DNA of 61,037 nucleotides from Arcanobacterium sp. S3PF19. GTDB lineage: Bacteria; Actinomycetota; Actinomycetes; Actinomycetales; Actinomycetaceae. The notes beneath the pieces were generated by a model that saw only the letters and a program-made list of their open reading frames with translations, did not search any database and had not been told where the DNA came from. Shown here in pieces: positions 32,864-42,396 of this stretch (its first letter is position 1; the number at the start of each line of letters is the position of its first letter). Location: the NCBI RefSeq assembly GCF_000758825.1, contig NZ_JRMX01000004.1, positions 1-61,037 of the forward strand, in the 5' to 3' direction. Made by a program: the position numbers and the translations under genes.

Positions 32864-33379
32864 ATGCTTAATGAGAATATTCAGTCCATAAGAAAATCGA
32901 AAGGACTGTCACAGGAGGAGCTTGCAGTTAAGCTGAATGTAGTGAGACAGACTGTGTCCAAATGGGAGCGCGGCTTATCGGTTCCGGATTCCGAAATGCT
33001 GATCGGCATTTCGCAGATTCTTGAAACGCCGGTTAGCGTTTTGCTCGGTGAAACGAATACGGAGACTGCGCTGCCCGTTGATGATTTGAAAGTAATTTCT
33101 GAAAAACCGGAGGCCGTCAATCTGCAGTTGGCACGAAGCAAAGCTGCTAAACGAAAAGTTTTACACTGGTTGTTTATCGCTTTGTGTGCACTGACTGTGA
33201 TAACCGCCGCAGTTCTGATTTCGCAAAACAGTCCCTATTTGAGCTGGGATTTCAATGATCCGGAAACTGCAATAGCGGGAACACTCTTTCATGCGTTTGA
33301 ATGGATCTTTTTCAGATTGGCACCTGTTGTTTTAATGGGAGCTGTTGTTGGGATAGTGTTAACGAGACAAAGGAATTAA
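32864..33379 (+). CDS. XRE regulator with two membrane helices
   Basis: A 171-residue protein: helix-turn-helix at residues ~5-60 (GLSQEELAVKLNVVRQTVSKWERGLSVPD), a linker, then two membrane segments (WLFIALCALTVITAAVLI and LAPVVLMGAVVGIVLT). Membrane-tethered XRE regulators of this type often respond to the cell envelope. The ATG at 32864 follows GAAAGAGG. A terminator follows at once. Confidence 0.75.
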   Translation: MLNENIQSIRKSKGLSQEELAVKLNVVRQTVSKWERGLSVPDSEMLIGISQILETPVSVLLGETNTETALPVDDLKVISEKPEAVNLQLARSKAAKRKVLHWLFIALCALTVITAAVLISQNSPYLSWDFNDPETAIAGTLFHAFEWIFFRLAPVVLMGAVVGIVLTRQRN

Positions 33380-33387
33380 GACGGGCC

Positions 33388-33434
33388 AACGCTCCTCACT
33401 GCCGGCAGGTGCGTCGGCGGCGGGGGAGCGTTTT
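33388..33434 (+). terminator. Intrinsic terminator
   Basis: ACGCTCC and GGAGCGT pair across a GC-rich loop with its own pairing, then TTTT. It ends the XRE gene. Bases 33435-33856 hold fragments in broken frames that I do not recognise. Confidence 0.75.
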
Positions 33435-33856
33435 TATGCTTCGATATTGATTGTGATCCCGGAGTTGAATTCCATGGTTTTAATTCCGCGGTAAAGTGGC
33501 CGGCGATGATGTTCTGCAGCTCCTCAGGTTTCGCCTGAATACCGTTCGGCAAGAGGGTACCTGCACTTACCGGGGCTTTTGCGAGATTCTGCCGTAAGGT
33601 TTTCAAAAGAGTCCCTTTCGGCGGAGGCGGATTCCGGGCAGCTGATGCGGCTCCGCAAGACGGACTTGCGGCCGTGGTGTTCCGGGTCTGCTTTTAAGGC
33701 AGGGCGCACAAGGATAAATGCTGCGAAAATGCACCCCTTTTACCCCCTCCTGTGAGGTGGGGAAGCTCTGTTTAGGCTAACTGTCATGATAAAAAAATCA
33801 AAGTTTGTTAGTCTGATAATTAAGGCGGGCGATTCATTAACGAGGAAGGTGCTCAA

Positions 33857-34459
33857 GTGGCCAATGGTAGGAAGTTTGCGGCAAAAACGGTGGATATTGG
33901 CCTAACCGTCAGAAGAGCTGAGTCTTTTAACGTCAGTTATGTTAATTGTGAAAAAGATATATTTAAAACCGAAGAAAACCAAGACGGCATACAGCTCGTC
34001 CAAACAGAAAAAGTGCCGGCTTTTTACCGGCTTAGGTGGCCGGCTAAAGGCGATCCTGAAGTCATTGTTACGTTGCCGGGAAATGTTGATTTTTGTGAGA
34101 TTGAAGCTGAGTCAAGTAAAGTCTCGGTAACGGATATTAAAGCCGACAGGATTTATGCAGAGGTTCATAACGGCAGGGTAGAGGCAAGAAACGTTAAGGC
34201 GAATGATATTTTTCTGAAGTGTTTTAACGGTTCTGCCGTGGCTAAAAATGCGGAGGCAACCGGTGTGTGCGTGGTTGATACGTTAAACGGCACGAGTGTT
34301 TTGGAAGGGACGATTGCAAAAAATGCGCGTCTTGAAGTAGCCTGCGAGAATGGCAGTACCGAAGTTTCTGATGGGAATAAAGCCAATCTTGGCTATAAAA
34401 CGGAGGGATGTGCCCACTACATTGTGCATTGCGTGAATGGGAAAGCTGTAGTGAAGTAA
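33857..34459 (+). CDS. DUF4097-like beta-helix protein
   Basis: A 200-residue protein with a repeating pattern of short strands: VEARNVKANDIFLKCFNGSA, VVDTLNGTSVLEGTIAKNAR and HYIVHCVNGKAVVK. This resembles the DUF4097 beta-helix/adhesin-like fold. It starts at a GTG behind GAGGAAGG. It lacks the N-terminal helix-turn-helix or membrane part seen in many relatives, so it may be a derived or partial member. Function unknown. Confidence 0.55.
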   Translation: MANGRKFAAKTVDIGLTVRRAESFNVSYVNCEKDIFKTEENQDGIQLVQTEKVPAFYRLRWPAKGDPEVIVTLPGNVDFCEIEAESSKVSVTDIKADRIYAEVHNGRVEARNVKANDIFLKCFNGSAVAKNAEATGVCVVDTLNGTSVLEGTIAKNARLEVACENGSTEVSDGNKANLGYKTEGCAHYIVHCVNGKAVVK

Positions 34460-34688
34460 TAAGATTGAGGTGTTTTTATGTGCGCTGCCGGCACCGGTCG
34501 CACCAAACACGGTTTTGGCGAATTATAAAACCTGCGGGACAGGAAGCATTAAGTTTAGCGGTATTTTTATCCGGGTGTAAAGGCTGTTTTCATTTGCTGC
34601 GCCGCAACGCATTGCTGCAGGGAAGCGCGCGCCTGCCGCTCTGCCTGCAGGCGCACCCGCGCATCTCTTATCCCGCACCAAGAAGCAC

Positions 34689-34745
34689 TTGAAAGTAAGG
34701 CAATCCTAATTTATACTGTTTATATCGACGCAACCGTCGATATAA
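34689..34745 (+). promoter_or_regulatory. Promoter and TetR-type operator of the first ECF/ABC operon
   Basis: TTGAAA (34689-34694), 17 bases, TATACT (34712-34717) is a near-consensus sigma-A promoter. Overlapping the expected start is a perfect 11-base inverted repeat, TTATATCGACG-CAAC-CGTCGATATAA (34720-34745), of the size a TetR dimer binds. The tetR gene begins 180 bases downstream, so autoregulation is likely. The rest of 34460-34924 shows no gene. Confidence 0.8.
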
Positions 34746-34924
34746 GCGTGCGGCGGCGCATAACGCGCAGGAACGGCAGAAAATGATGCCGGCATGGGAG
34801 AAAAAACAGCTCTTAATATGTGTGTTATGCAGCGCAGACAATAACGTGCGTGTGGGTACGTATGCACGTGACGCGATAGCGTGCCGTTCTGACGCCGCAC
34901 GCGCCAACAGCGGGGAGGTGGCCT

Positions 34925-35671
34925 ATGGTTCGTAATAAGCGCCTGAGCTTTGATGAGCGCAAACAGCAAATCAAGCGTGCGGCGGCACGTATTTTTACGG
35001 AAAAGGGCTTTGAAAATACCGCGATGGAAGATCTTGTGAAAGAAACGGGCCTTTCAAAAGGCGGCCTGTATCACTACTACAAAAATACAACCGGCATACT
35101 GTATGACATCATGCTTGACGGCATTGCATACCGCAACAACGTTATTGCGCAATCGATAGCAGACGGCAGGCAGTGGAGCATGGAATTTCTTGCCGAAGAA
35201 ATGGCAAAAAAGGCTGTTGATACAAATGAGCTTATGCCTGTCTACGTTGAATTGCTGCTGGCTAAAAAAAGAAACTCCCGGCTTGACGAAGTATATAAGC
35301 AACTTGAGCGCACAACATTGGAAATGTTTAAGACCCAAAACATCGAAACAGAAACTCTCAATATCGCTCCAAATCGGGTTGCGTTTATGGCATTTTTTAT
35401 AAATGCAATTATTCTTTCTGCAAACGTACTGAAAGCGCACGAGCTTGTGCAAGACAATCAAGACCTTATAAAAGACATCATTTTACGTATTCTGGCGCAA
35501 AGTGATTCTGAAAACAGCACGTCACAAGCAGAACGTATGGACGCACCGCAACCGCACAATCCGTGCGCGGAGGAAAGTAAGCCCCACGTACCGCAACCGC
35601 ACCCGCAGCAACCGCGCCAACGCAAGCAGCACCACGCAACACCTTCCCCATCAGCAAAGGAACGCTTATGA
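34925..35671 (+). CDS. TetR-family regulator of the ECF/ABC operon
   Basis: A 248-residue protein with the TetR DNA-binding domain (RAAARIFTEKGFENTAMEDLVKE then LSKGGLYHYYKN) in the first ~60 residues and a helical ligand domain. The last ~45 residues are an unusual Pro/Gln/His-rich tail, probably disordered. GGGGAGGTGG precedes the ATG. Its stop overlaps the first ABC gene. With the operator upstream it should repress the operon until a transported ligand or drug binds. Confidence 0.85.
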   Translation: MVRNKRLSFDERKQQIKRAAARIFTEKGFENTAMEDLVKETGLSKGGLYHYYKNTTGILYDIMLDGIAYRNNVIAQSIADGRQWSMEFLAEEMAKKAVDTNELMPVYVELLLAKKRNSRLDEVYKQLERTTLEMFKTQNIETETLNIAPNRVAFMAFFINAIILSANVLKAHELVQDNQDLIKDIILRILAQSDSENSTSQAERMDAPQPHNPCAEESKPHVPQPHPQQPRQRKQHHATPSPSAKERL

Positions 35672-37413
35672 ACACCTACCGAAAACTGTTCGCCTACATT
35701 CCCCGGCTTAAAGGCTTAGCCATACTGGCAGTTATTATATCGTGCGTATCGTGCATCCTTATTGCGGGCGGATACTATACCATCTATCGTTTTTTGCACG
35801 CGCTTATCGTGGACGGCAACCTGCAGCGCGCGCAAAGTTTTGCGTTCGTGATCGTGCTGTTGTTGCTGGCAGGAAGCATATTTCTAGGAATTTCGGCGCT
35901 CATAGCGCATCACGTGGGCTTCAGCTTGGAAACCGCGCTGCGCAAACGCGGCGTTGAAGGGCTAAACACGGCAAGCTTCCGGTTTTTTGATACCCATTCA
36001 TCAGGCACTATTCGTAAAACCATCGACGATAACGCAGCGATGACGCACACGATTGTAGCGCACATCATCCCCGATGCCACCAAGGCATTCCTGATGCCCA
36101 TTTTTATCATTGTTGTAAGTTTCTTGGTAAGCATACGCGTTGGATTATGCGTTACCATCCTTACGCTTGCTACGGGAGGCATCCTGGCAAGCATGATGGG
36201 CGGCAGCCAATTCATGAAAGTATATCAGGACGCACTTGACAGGCTATCAGCGGAAACGGTCGAATACATTCGCGGAATTGCCGTCATTAAAATTTTCGGC
36301 GTATCAATTAGTTCGATGAAAAAGCTGTTCACGCTTATTCACACCTACTCCGACTACGCGTACCAGTACTCGAGGCATTGTAAAAAAAGTTACGTTTTTT
36401 ATCAGTGGCTGTTCTTTGGTGTGGCGGCAATTCTTGTTCTCCCGATTGTATTTTTCCTGCCTGAACTGGGAAGTCCTTCTATCCTTGCGCTCGATTTAAT
36501 AATGGTGCTGTTCTTGTCGGGCGTGATGTTTGCCGCATTCATGGGCGTTATGTACATTGGCATGTTTGCATTCCAAGGCAACTACGCGGTTGATTCGCTT
36601 GAAGCGCTGTACAAACAAATGGCTGATGAATCTATGCATTTTGGAAACGAAACGCATTTTGCGCACCACTCCATCGAGTTTAAGGACGTGTCATTTTCCT
36701 ACGGCGACAAACACGTTCTTCAAAATTTGTCGTTCACGCTTGAGGAAAACAAGATATATGCGCTGGTGGGCGAGTCGGGCTCGGGCAAGTCGACCATTGC
36801 GAAGCTTATTTGCGCGTACTACCCGCTTGATTCGGGCGCGGTGCTGATTGGCGGAAAACCACTTTCCTCCTACACGCAAGAGGCGCTCATCCGCGAAATT
36901 GCGTTCGTGTTTCAGGACGCCAAACTGTTCAATGACACGCTGTTCAACAACGTTCACTGCGCTAAGCGCGATGCATCGCATGAAGAAGTGATGGCGGCGC
37001 TGTCGGCAGCGGGGCTTGACAGCGTCATCAACAAGCTGGAAAAACGCGAAAATACGCTTATTGGAACGAAAGGCGTATACCTGTCGGGTGGCGAAACGCA
37101 GCGCGTTGCTATTGCGCGCGCCATCTTGAAAAACGCACCCATCGTCATTATGGATGAAGCGTCGGCTTCTGTTGACGCCGATAACGAATACGAACTGCAA
37201 AAAGCGTTCAAGCAGCTGATGCGCGGTAAAACGGTAATCATGATTGCGCATCGCCTGTCGTCCATCACGGGCGTTGACGAAATTTTGCTTGCCGAACAGG
37301 GGAAAATCGTCGAACGCGGCTCGCACGCGCAGCTTATTGCGCAAAACGGAAAGTATAAACGGCTTTACACGCTCTATACTCAGGCGAACGAATGGAGAGT
37401 AAGCAATGAATAA
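35668..37413 (+). CDS. ABC half-transporter 1 of ECF/ABC cluster 1
   Basis: A 581-residue six-helix membrane domain fused to an ATPase. Walker A is GESGSGKSTI (~residue 370), the signature LSGGETQRVAIARAI, Walker B IVIMDEASASVD, and the H-loop IAHRLSS. It overlaps tetR by 4 bases and the second ABC gene by 8. Half-transporters in this setting, next to an MptD/Trep_Strep ECF module, form a conserved but uncharacterised unit; heterodimer formation with the next gene is inferred. Confidence 0.85.
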   Translation: MNTYRKLFAYIPRLKGLAILAVIISCVSCILIAGGYYTIYRFLHALIVDGNLQRAQSFAFVIVLLLLAGSIFLGISALIAHHVGFSLETALRKRGVEGLNTASFRFFDTHSSGTIRKTIDDNAAMTHTIVAHIIPDATKAFLMPIFIIVVSFLVSIRVGLCVTILTLATGGILASMMGGSQFMKVYQDALDRLSAETVEYIRGIAVIKIFGVSISSMKKLFTLIHTYSDYAYQYSRHCKKSYVFYQWLFFGVAAILVLPIVFFLPELGSPSILALDLIMVLFLSGVMFAAFMGVMYIGMFAFQGNYAVDSLEALYKQMADESMHFGNETHFAHHSIEFKDVSFSYGDKHVLQNLSFTLEENKIYALVGESGSGKSTIAKLICAYYPLDSGAVLIGGKPLSSYTQEALIREIAFVFQDAKLFNDTLFNNVHCAKRDASHEEVMAALSAAGLDSVINKLEKRENTLIGTKGVYLSGGETQRVAIARAILKNAPIVIMDEASASVDADNEYELQKAFKQLMRGKTVIMIAHRLSSITGVDEILLAEQGKIVERGSHAQLIAQNGKYKRLYTLYTQANEWRVSNE

Positions 37414-39124
37414 GTTTCTGAAACGCAGCTTCGCCCTAACTGACCAGGGAGTTCACGGCGCTCTTAAGGGAGGCATGTTCAGCTTCTTGGTATTTGTTAT
37501 AACGATGTGCCCGGCAATGTTACTGCTGCTGTTGGTTGATCAACTGCTGCTGCAACACGTGCACGGCACCCTCACCTACGTGCTGTTTTCGCTGATCACG
37601 CTTATCGTAATGGCAGTGTTGCTAAGCTTTGAATACGAATCGCAATACAACGAAACCTACAAGGAAGCGGCGAACTTGCGCATCGAAATTGCGCAGAAGC
37701 TCTCGCAGCTTGAGATGTCGTATTTCTCGAAGCACGACCTTGCCGATCTTGCGCAAAGCATTATGGCCGACGTAGCGGCAATCGAGCACGCAGGCAGTCA
37801 CGCCATTCCCAAAGCGCTTGGGTTTTGCCTGTTCTTACCCGTAATTACGATACTGATGCTTATCGGCAACTGGAAAATGGCGCTGCTTGCCATTGTGCCA
37901 ACCTTGGTGTCGTTTGGGCTGATTGTGCTGGGGAAAAACTACGCACGCGCACAGTTCAACAAACATTACGTGCGCCTGCGCGAAAATTCGCAGGCGTTTC
38001 AAGAGCGCATTGAGATGTCGAAAGAAATTACCGCGTTCAATTTAACAGAGCACGTCAAAAGCAGTTTATACGCTCGACTTGAAGATACGCAGCGCGTGCA
38101 TTGGAAAACCGAACGCAATGCGGCATTCCTGATAATGGGCTCGGGAATTTTTGACCACTTCTCGCTTGCATTTACGATTGTGGGCGGCATTTTCCTTATG
38201 CAAACGGGAGAAATTTCGATATTGTACCTGATAGGCTACGTGCTTGCTGCCATGAAAATCAAAGAAGCAGTCGATGCGAACATAGAGTTTTTCATGGAAA
38301 TTTTCTACATCAATTCGGCAGTGGAACGCATCAACGAAATCCGAAACGCAAAAGCGCTTAGCGGGCGCGATGTAAACTTTTCGTCCTTTGACATGAGCAT
38401 CGAACACCTGAATTTTTCCTACGATGCCAACAAACCGGTGCTCAAAGACGTTAGCTTTACGGTGCCGCAAGGCAGCGTGTGCGCGTTGGTGGGTGAGTCG
38501 GGCTGCGGCAAAACGACGCTGTTGCACCTGATAGCGCGCCTGTACGACTTCGATTCGGGCAGCATTTCCATTGGCGGCGTGAACATTAAAGACGCGTCGG
38601 CTGAAAGTTTGTATCGCAACGTATCAATTGTGTTTCAAGATGTCGTGCTGTTCAACACAAGCGTTCTTGAAAACATTCGCATTGGGTGCGAAGGTGCAAG
38701 CGATGAGGAAGTGAAGCGTGCCGCGCAGCTTGCGCAGTGCGACTTTATTGACGATTTGCCCGAGGGTTTTGATACGCTCATCGGGGAAAATGGCCAGCAG
38801 CTTTCGGGCGGTGAACGCCAGCGCATCTCCATTGCGCGCGCGTTTTTGAAAAATGCACCAATTCTGATTTTGGACGAAATTGCGTCAAGCTTAGATGTTG
38901 ACAACGAGCGAAAAATTCAAGAATCCCTCAATGAGCTGATGAAAAACAAAACCGTTATCATCATTTCGCACCGCATGAAGTCGATTCAGAACGCAGCGCG
39001 CATTGTGGTGCTGAAAGAGGGCCGCGTTGAAGCGTGCGGTACGCATAGCGAGCTGCTTCGTTCCAGTTCAAGCTACCAAAAGCTGATCGAGAAAACACAG
39101 GCAGCAGATGAGTTCGTGTATTGA
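37406..39124 (+). CDS. ABC half-transporter 2 of ECF/ABC cluster 1
   Basis: A 572-residue partner with six membrane helices and an ATPase: Walker A GESGCGKTTL, signature LSGGERQRISIARAF, Walker B ILILDEIASSLD and H-loop ISHRMKS. All catalytic motifs are intact in both halves, so neither looks like a degenerate site. It is translationally coupled to ABC 1 by an 8-base overlap. Direction of transport cannot be read from the sequence. Confidence 0.85.
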   Translation: MNKFLKRSFALTDQGVHGALKGGMFSFLVFVITMCPAMLLLLLVDQLLLQHVHGTLTYVLFSLITLIVMAVLLSFEYESQYNETYKEAANLRIEIAQKLSQLEMSYFSKHDLADLAQSIMADVAAIEHAGSHAIPKALGFCLFLPVITILMLIGNWKMALLAIVPTLVSFGLIVLGKNYARAQFNKHYVRLRENSQAFQERIEMSKEITAFNLTEHVKSSLYARLEDTQRVHWKTERNAAFLIMGSGIFDHFSLAFTIVGGIFLMQTGEISILYLIGYVLAAMKIKEAVDANIEFFMEIFYINSAVERINEIRNAKALSGRDVNFSSFDMSIEHLNFSYDANKPVLKDVSFTVPQGSVCALVGESGCGKTTLLHLIARLYDFDSGSISIGGVNIKDASAESLYRNVSIVFQDVVLFNTSVLENIRIGCEGASDEEVKRAAQLAQCDFIDDLPEGFDTLIGENGQQLSGGERQRISIARAFLKNAPILILDEIASSLDVDNERKIQESLNELMKNKTVIIISHRMKSIQNAARIVVLKEGRVEACGTHSELLRSSSSYQKLIEKTQAADEFVY

Positions 39125-39207
39125 GGCAGCGCGCAACACAGCACCACGTATCACGGCACCACACGCGACAGATAAGTTCGCGTTATCCATAAAGTAAGGA
39201 GATTAGG

Positions 39208-39816
39208 ATGAAACAACAAAACACCACGTCAAATCAACGTTCTTCACTTATGCTGAAAGATTTAGTTCTTATCGGTATTTTCGATGTGATTTACCTTGTC
39301 ATTATCATGGCATGCGACTGTATGGGGATTGTGCCGATTTTGTATTTGATCTACCCCACCATTGCCGCCATTATTGCTGGGCCATTGGTGCTGCTATTTA
39401 TGGCGAAAGAACAAAAAGCGTTTGCGTTTGCGATTTTTGCTATCATACCGCCCGCTCTCACGTTCTTGCTGGGCAACACGTACGTTGTTTTAGTGATTGT
39501 CATTATCACGACCCTGCTTGCCGAAGTGCTGCGCAAAATTGGCAACTACTCCAGCTTCACCTGGAACACGCTGGCATATGCAGTGTATTCGCTATGGATT
39601 CCTGGCGTATTAAGCCAGATGATTTTTGTGCGCGAGCGTTTTCTTGAACTGTGTAAGCCGATGGGAGATGCTTATATAGCGCAGCTTGTTCAAATTCTTA
39701 CATGGCAAAGCATGATTTTAGTAACTATCGGGGCAATTGTGGGAGCGATTATCGGGGCGCTTATCGGTAAAAAGCTCTTAAAGAAGCACTTTGTAAAAGC
39801 CGGAATTGTTGCGTAA
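39208..39816 (+). CDS. ECF transporter S component, MptD/Trep_Strep family
   Basis: A 202-residue membrane protein with about six helices, starting after a charged N-terminus with LKDLVLIGIFDVIYLVIIMA, and ending IIGALIGKKLLKKHFVKAGI, the typical end of the Trep_Strep family. This subunit binds the substrate; the family's ligand is unknown. AAGGAG precedes the ATG. Its T and A subunits follow directly. Confidence 0.8.
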   Translation: MKQQNTTSNQRSSLMLKDLVLIGIFDVIYLVIIMACDCMGIVPILYLIYPTIAAIIAGPLVLLFMAKEQKAFAFAIFAIIPPALTFLLGNTYVVLVIVIITTLLAEVLRKIGNYSSFTWNTLAYAVYSLWIPGVLSQMIFVRERFLELCKPMGDAYIAQLVQILTWQSMILVTIGAIVGAIIGALIGKKLLKKHFVKAGIVA

Positions 39817-39830
39817 CAAAGGCTGTTCAC

Positions 39831-40670
39831 ATGCGTATATCAACCAAGAACGAAAGTATCAGCGCCACGTCGTGCGAAGCGAACGCGCAGAAGAACGCGC
39901 AAGCAGTCACAGATGACACAGCGCAAGCAGCTGCGAGCGACACCGCGCAAGCGGCTGCAGACATTATCCGTTCGTTTTGCGGTTCGCACGCGCACCCGTT
40001 CAACCCAAACCCCATCAGCAAATGCGTGGTGCTGGTGCTTGCAGGCCTGTGCGTCTTTAAGCACCTCCCTACCGAAATTCCGCTGTTTATTACGCTCCTG
40101 GTATTTCTGTATCTGAACGACTACCGCACAACCGTGATAAAAGCGCTGATTGTGTACACGCTGCTTAGTTTTGTGCCGAATTTTGACGCGCTTTCGAGTC
40201 TGCCTGATGTGCTGAAGATATTCTTGTGTGTCGGCTTGGTGATAAAATTGTTCATGCTGCCGTATTTAGCAGGAAAGTTCCTGGTGAAAGGTTCAAGTGT
40301 GAGCGCCATCCTTTCCTCACTTTACCTGCTGAAAGTACCGCAATGCGTCTCAATTCCCCTGGCGGTGATGTTTCGCTTTTTCCCGGCGTTCAAAGAAGAA
40401 AGCGCCGCCATTACCACCGCTATGCGCATTCGCAACATTTCTAAACGCCACCCAGCACGCTATTTAGAATACGTATTCGTGCCGCTGATGATTGTGTCGT
40501 GCAATCTTGCCGACGACATTACCAAAGCCGCAGAGTGCAAAGCCATATCCAACCCCGGCACCAAAACGCACTACACCACCATTCGCTTTCGTGTTGTCGA
40601 TTTTTTGTATATGGGCATTGTTGCGGCACTAATTGCAGGAGGGATTGCATGCTTACACTGCGCAATCTAA
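39831..40670 (+). CDS. ECF transporter T component
   Basis: A 279-residue membrane protein of the EcfT family. The coupling-helix region reads FRFFPAFKEESAAITTAMRI, with helices before and after it. The first ~45 residues are an extra Ala/Gln/Asp-rich stretch encoded by short repeats and are probably disordered. It follows the S component by 14 bases and overlaps the A component by 22. Confidence 0.82.
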   Translation: MRISTKNESISATSCEANAQKNAQAVTDDTAQAAASDTAQAAADIIRSFCGSHAHPFNPNPISKCVVLVLAGLCVFKHLPTEIPLFITLLVFLYLNDYRTTVIKALIVYTLLSFVPNFDALSSLPDVLKIFLCVGLVIKLFMLPYLAGKFLVKGSSVSAILSSLYLLKVPQCVSIPLAVMFRFFPAFKEESAAITTAMRIRNISKRHPARYLEYVFVPLMIVSCNLADDITKAAECKAISNPGTKTHYTTIRFRVVDFLYMGIVAALIAGGIACLHCAI

Positions 40671-42184
40671 GCGTGTTTTACGATGAAAACCAGGTGGTTC
40701 ATGCTATCAACCTTAACGTATCACCAGGTGAATGCATTGTTTTGACGGGCGAAAGCGGAAGCGGCAAATCGAGCATCATAAATGCCATAAACGGATTAGG
40801 CGCGCGCTACGATAATGCGCGCATCGAAGGCACCATTGCCCTTGATGGCGACGAGCTTACTCAAAAGCAAATATATGAAATTGCAATGCTTGCCTCGTCG
40901 GTGTTTCAAAATCCCAAAACGCATTTTTTCAACGTCGATACAACGCAGGAGCTCCTGTTTTTTCTCGAAAACACGGGAGTGCCCAAAGAGAAGATGCAGG
41001 CGCGCCTGCAGGAGTTGCTTTCTCTGTTTCCGATTGCTCACTTGCTTAACAGAAGCATTTTTGAGCTGTCGGGCGGAGAAAAGCAAATTCTATGCCTGGC
41101 CGGCGCTTATATTTCAGGGTGCAAACTGATACTGCTTGATGAGCCAACCTCGAATTTGGATCACATTTCGATTGCGCTGCTTGCTGACATGCTCAAACGC
41201 TTAAAACAGCAGGGCATTACCTTGCTTATTGCCGAGCATCGCTTGTATTACCTGCGCTACATACTTGACCGGCTTGTTCATATTCAGAAAGGGGAAATAC
41301 AACGCTGCTACACGCAAGAGGAATTCGCCCACTTAACACGCGATGAGCTGCATGCGCGCGGGCTGAGGAGCAATAGCGATGACGTGCTTACGGTGCCTGA
41401 ATTGCTACCGTGCGCGGAAAACACGAGCGGCGAGCCTGGTACAGAACCTGGTACGGTGGCACGCTCGGAGCTGCGTTCGGAGCCTGATGCGAAGCCTGGT
41501 ACGGAGCTGCACTCGGAACTTCGCATAGAGAAGCTTGCGCTGAGCTTCTCAAAGCAACGCGATGTTCGCGCAGACAACAGCACCGCACGCGACGTGCGCA
41601 CAAACGGCCTGTTCATAAGCGGCGTCACGTTCCAAACGAACAACATTTATGGCATTGTTGGAAGAAACGGCTGCGGCAAGTCGAGCTTCATCAAAAGCCT
41701 GATAGGCGTTATGAAGCACTCCAAAGAAACCGTGCTCTACCGGGGAAAACAATGCAACAAACGAAGGCGGGTTGCGCTGTCGTCGCTGGTAATGCAAGAC
41801 GTGAACAGCCAGCTTTTTAGCGAGTCGGTTGAACACGAGCTTACGCTTACTCACACAAACATGACGGACGATTCCCTTGATGCGCTTTTAGAACAGCTGA
41901 ACATCCGCGCGTTTAAGCAGGCGCACCCCATGAGTTTGTCGGGAGGTCAAAAGCAGCGCGTTGCCATTGCCGCCAGTATAGTTGACGGAGCGGCGCTGAT
42001 GTTTTTCGATGAGCCCACCAGCGGTATGGATTATAAAAACATGCTTGCCATATCGCGCTGCATTAAGTCGCTTAAAAACCGCGAGCGCATTATTTTCATC
42101 GTTTCGCATGATGTGGAATTTCTGAACCTCACGTGCGATTATGCCTTAAATATAGAACGCTTCTCTGCGCGGCGGCCGGCATAA
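40649..42184 (+). CDS. ECF transporter fused A-A' ATPase
   Basis: A 511-residue twin ATPase. The first half has GESGSGKSSII, LSGGEKQILCLAGAY and LILLDEPTSNLD; the second GRNGCGKSSFIKSL, LSGGQKQRVAIAASI and LMFFDEPTSGMD. The linker between them (residues ~240-290) has repeated Glu-Pro-Gly-Thr units. The ATG at 40649 follows AGGAGGG inside the T gene. It ends the operon of cluster 1. Confidence 0.87.
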   Translation: MLTLRNLSVFYDENQVVHAINLNVSPGECIVLTGESGSGKSSIINAINGLGARYDNARIEGTIALDGDELTQKQIYEIAMLASSVFQNPKTHFFNVDTTQELLFFLENTGVPKEKMQARLQELLSLFPIAHLLNRSIFELSGGEKQILCLAGAYISGCKLILLDEPTSNLDHISIALLADMLKRLKQQGITLLIAEHRLYYLRYILDRLVHIQKGEIQRCYTQEEFAHLTRDELHARGLRSNSDDVLTVPELLPCAENTSGEPGTEPGTVARSELRSEPDAKPGTELHSELRIEKLALSFSKQRDVRADNSTARDVRTNGLFISGVTFQTNNIYGIVGRNGCGKSSFIKSLIGVMKHSKETVLYRGKQCNKRRRVALSSLVMQDVNSQLFSESVEHELTLTHTNMTDDSLDALLEQLNIRAFKQAHPMSLSGGQKQRVAIAASIVDGAALMFFDEPTSGMDYKNMLAISRCIKSLKNRERIIFIVSHDVEFLNLTCDYALNIERFSARRPA

Positions 42185-42265
42185 TTTAAAGTTCCTTTGC
42201 GAATATTGTTCGCTTCATCCGCACTGCGGTTTACCGGAGCCCGGCGGCCGGCATAATTTAAAGTT
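42170..42265 (+). repeat. 24-bp direct repeat at the end of ECF/ABC cluster 1
   Basis: The same 24 bases (from CGGCGGCC to TTTAAAGTT) occur at 42170-42193, over the last codons of the A subunit gene, and at 42242-42265. The 48 bases between contain GCGAA/TTCGC and CCGCA/TGCGG hairpins. It looks like a junction scar or the edge of a transferred segment. The stretch to 42396 has nothing else. Confidence 0.7.
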
Positions 42266-42396
42266 TTGACGATACATTTTTCAATGCGGGAGGGAGCGAA
42301 AGAGGCCTACCCCTTACAGATTTTGCGTTTTATGAAGTAGATAATCAGAAATGGCCCGACGAATGCCATAGCTGCGTAAGGCATAAATATAAAGAA

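Noticed and set aside
33435-33856. Minus-strand frame ending in LQNIIAGHFTAELKPWN as a gene
   Set aside because: The frame breaks nearby and no start or family could be supported; at most an unidentified remnant.
40499-40648. Longer start for the cluster 1 A-A' ATPase
   Set aside because: The extension lies wholly inside the T gene in another frame; the ATG at 40649 has AGGAGGG upstream and begins at the conserved ATPase N-terminus.
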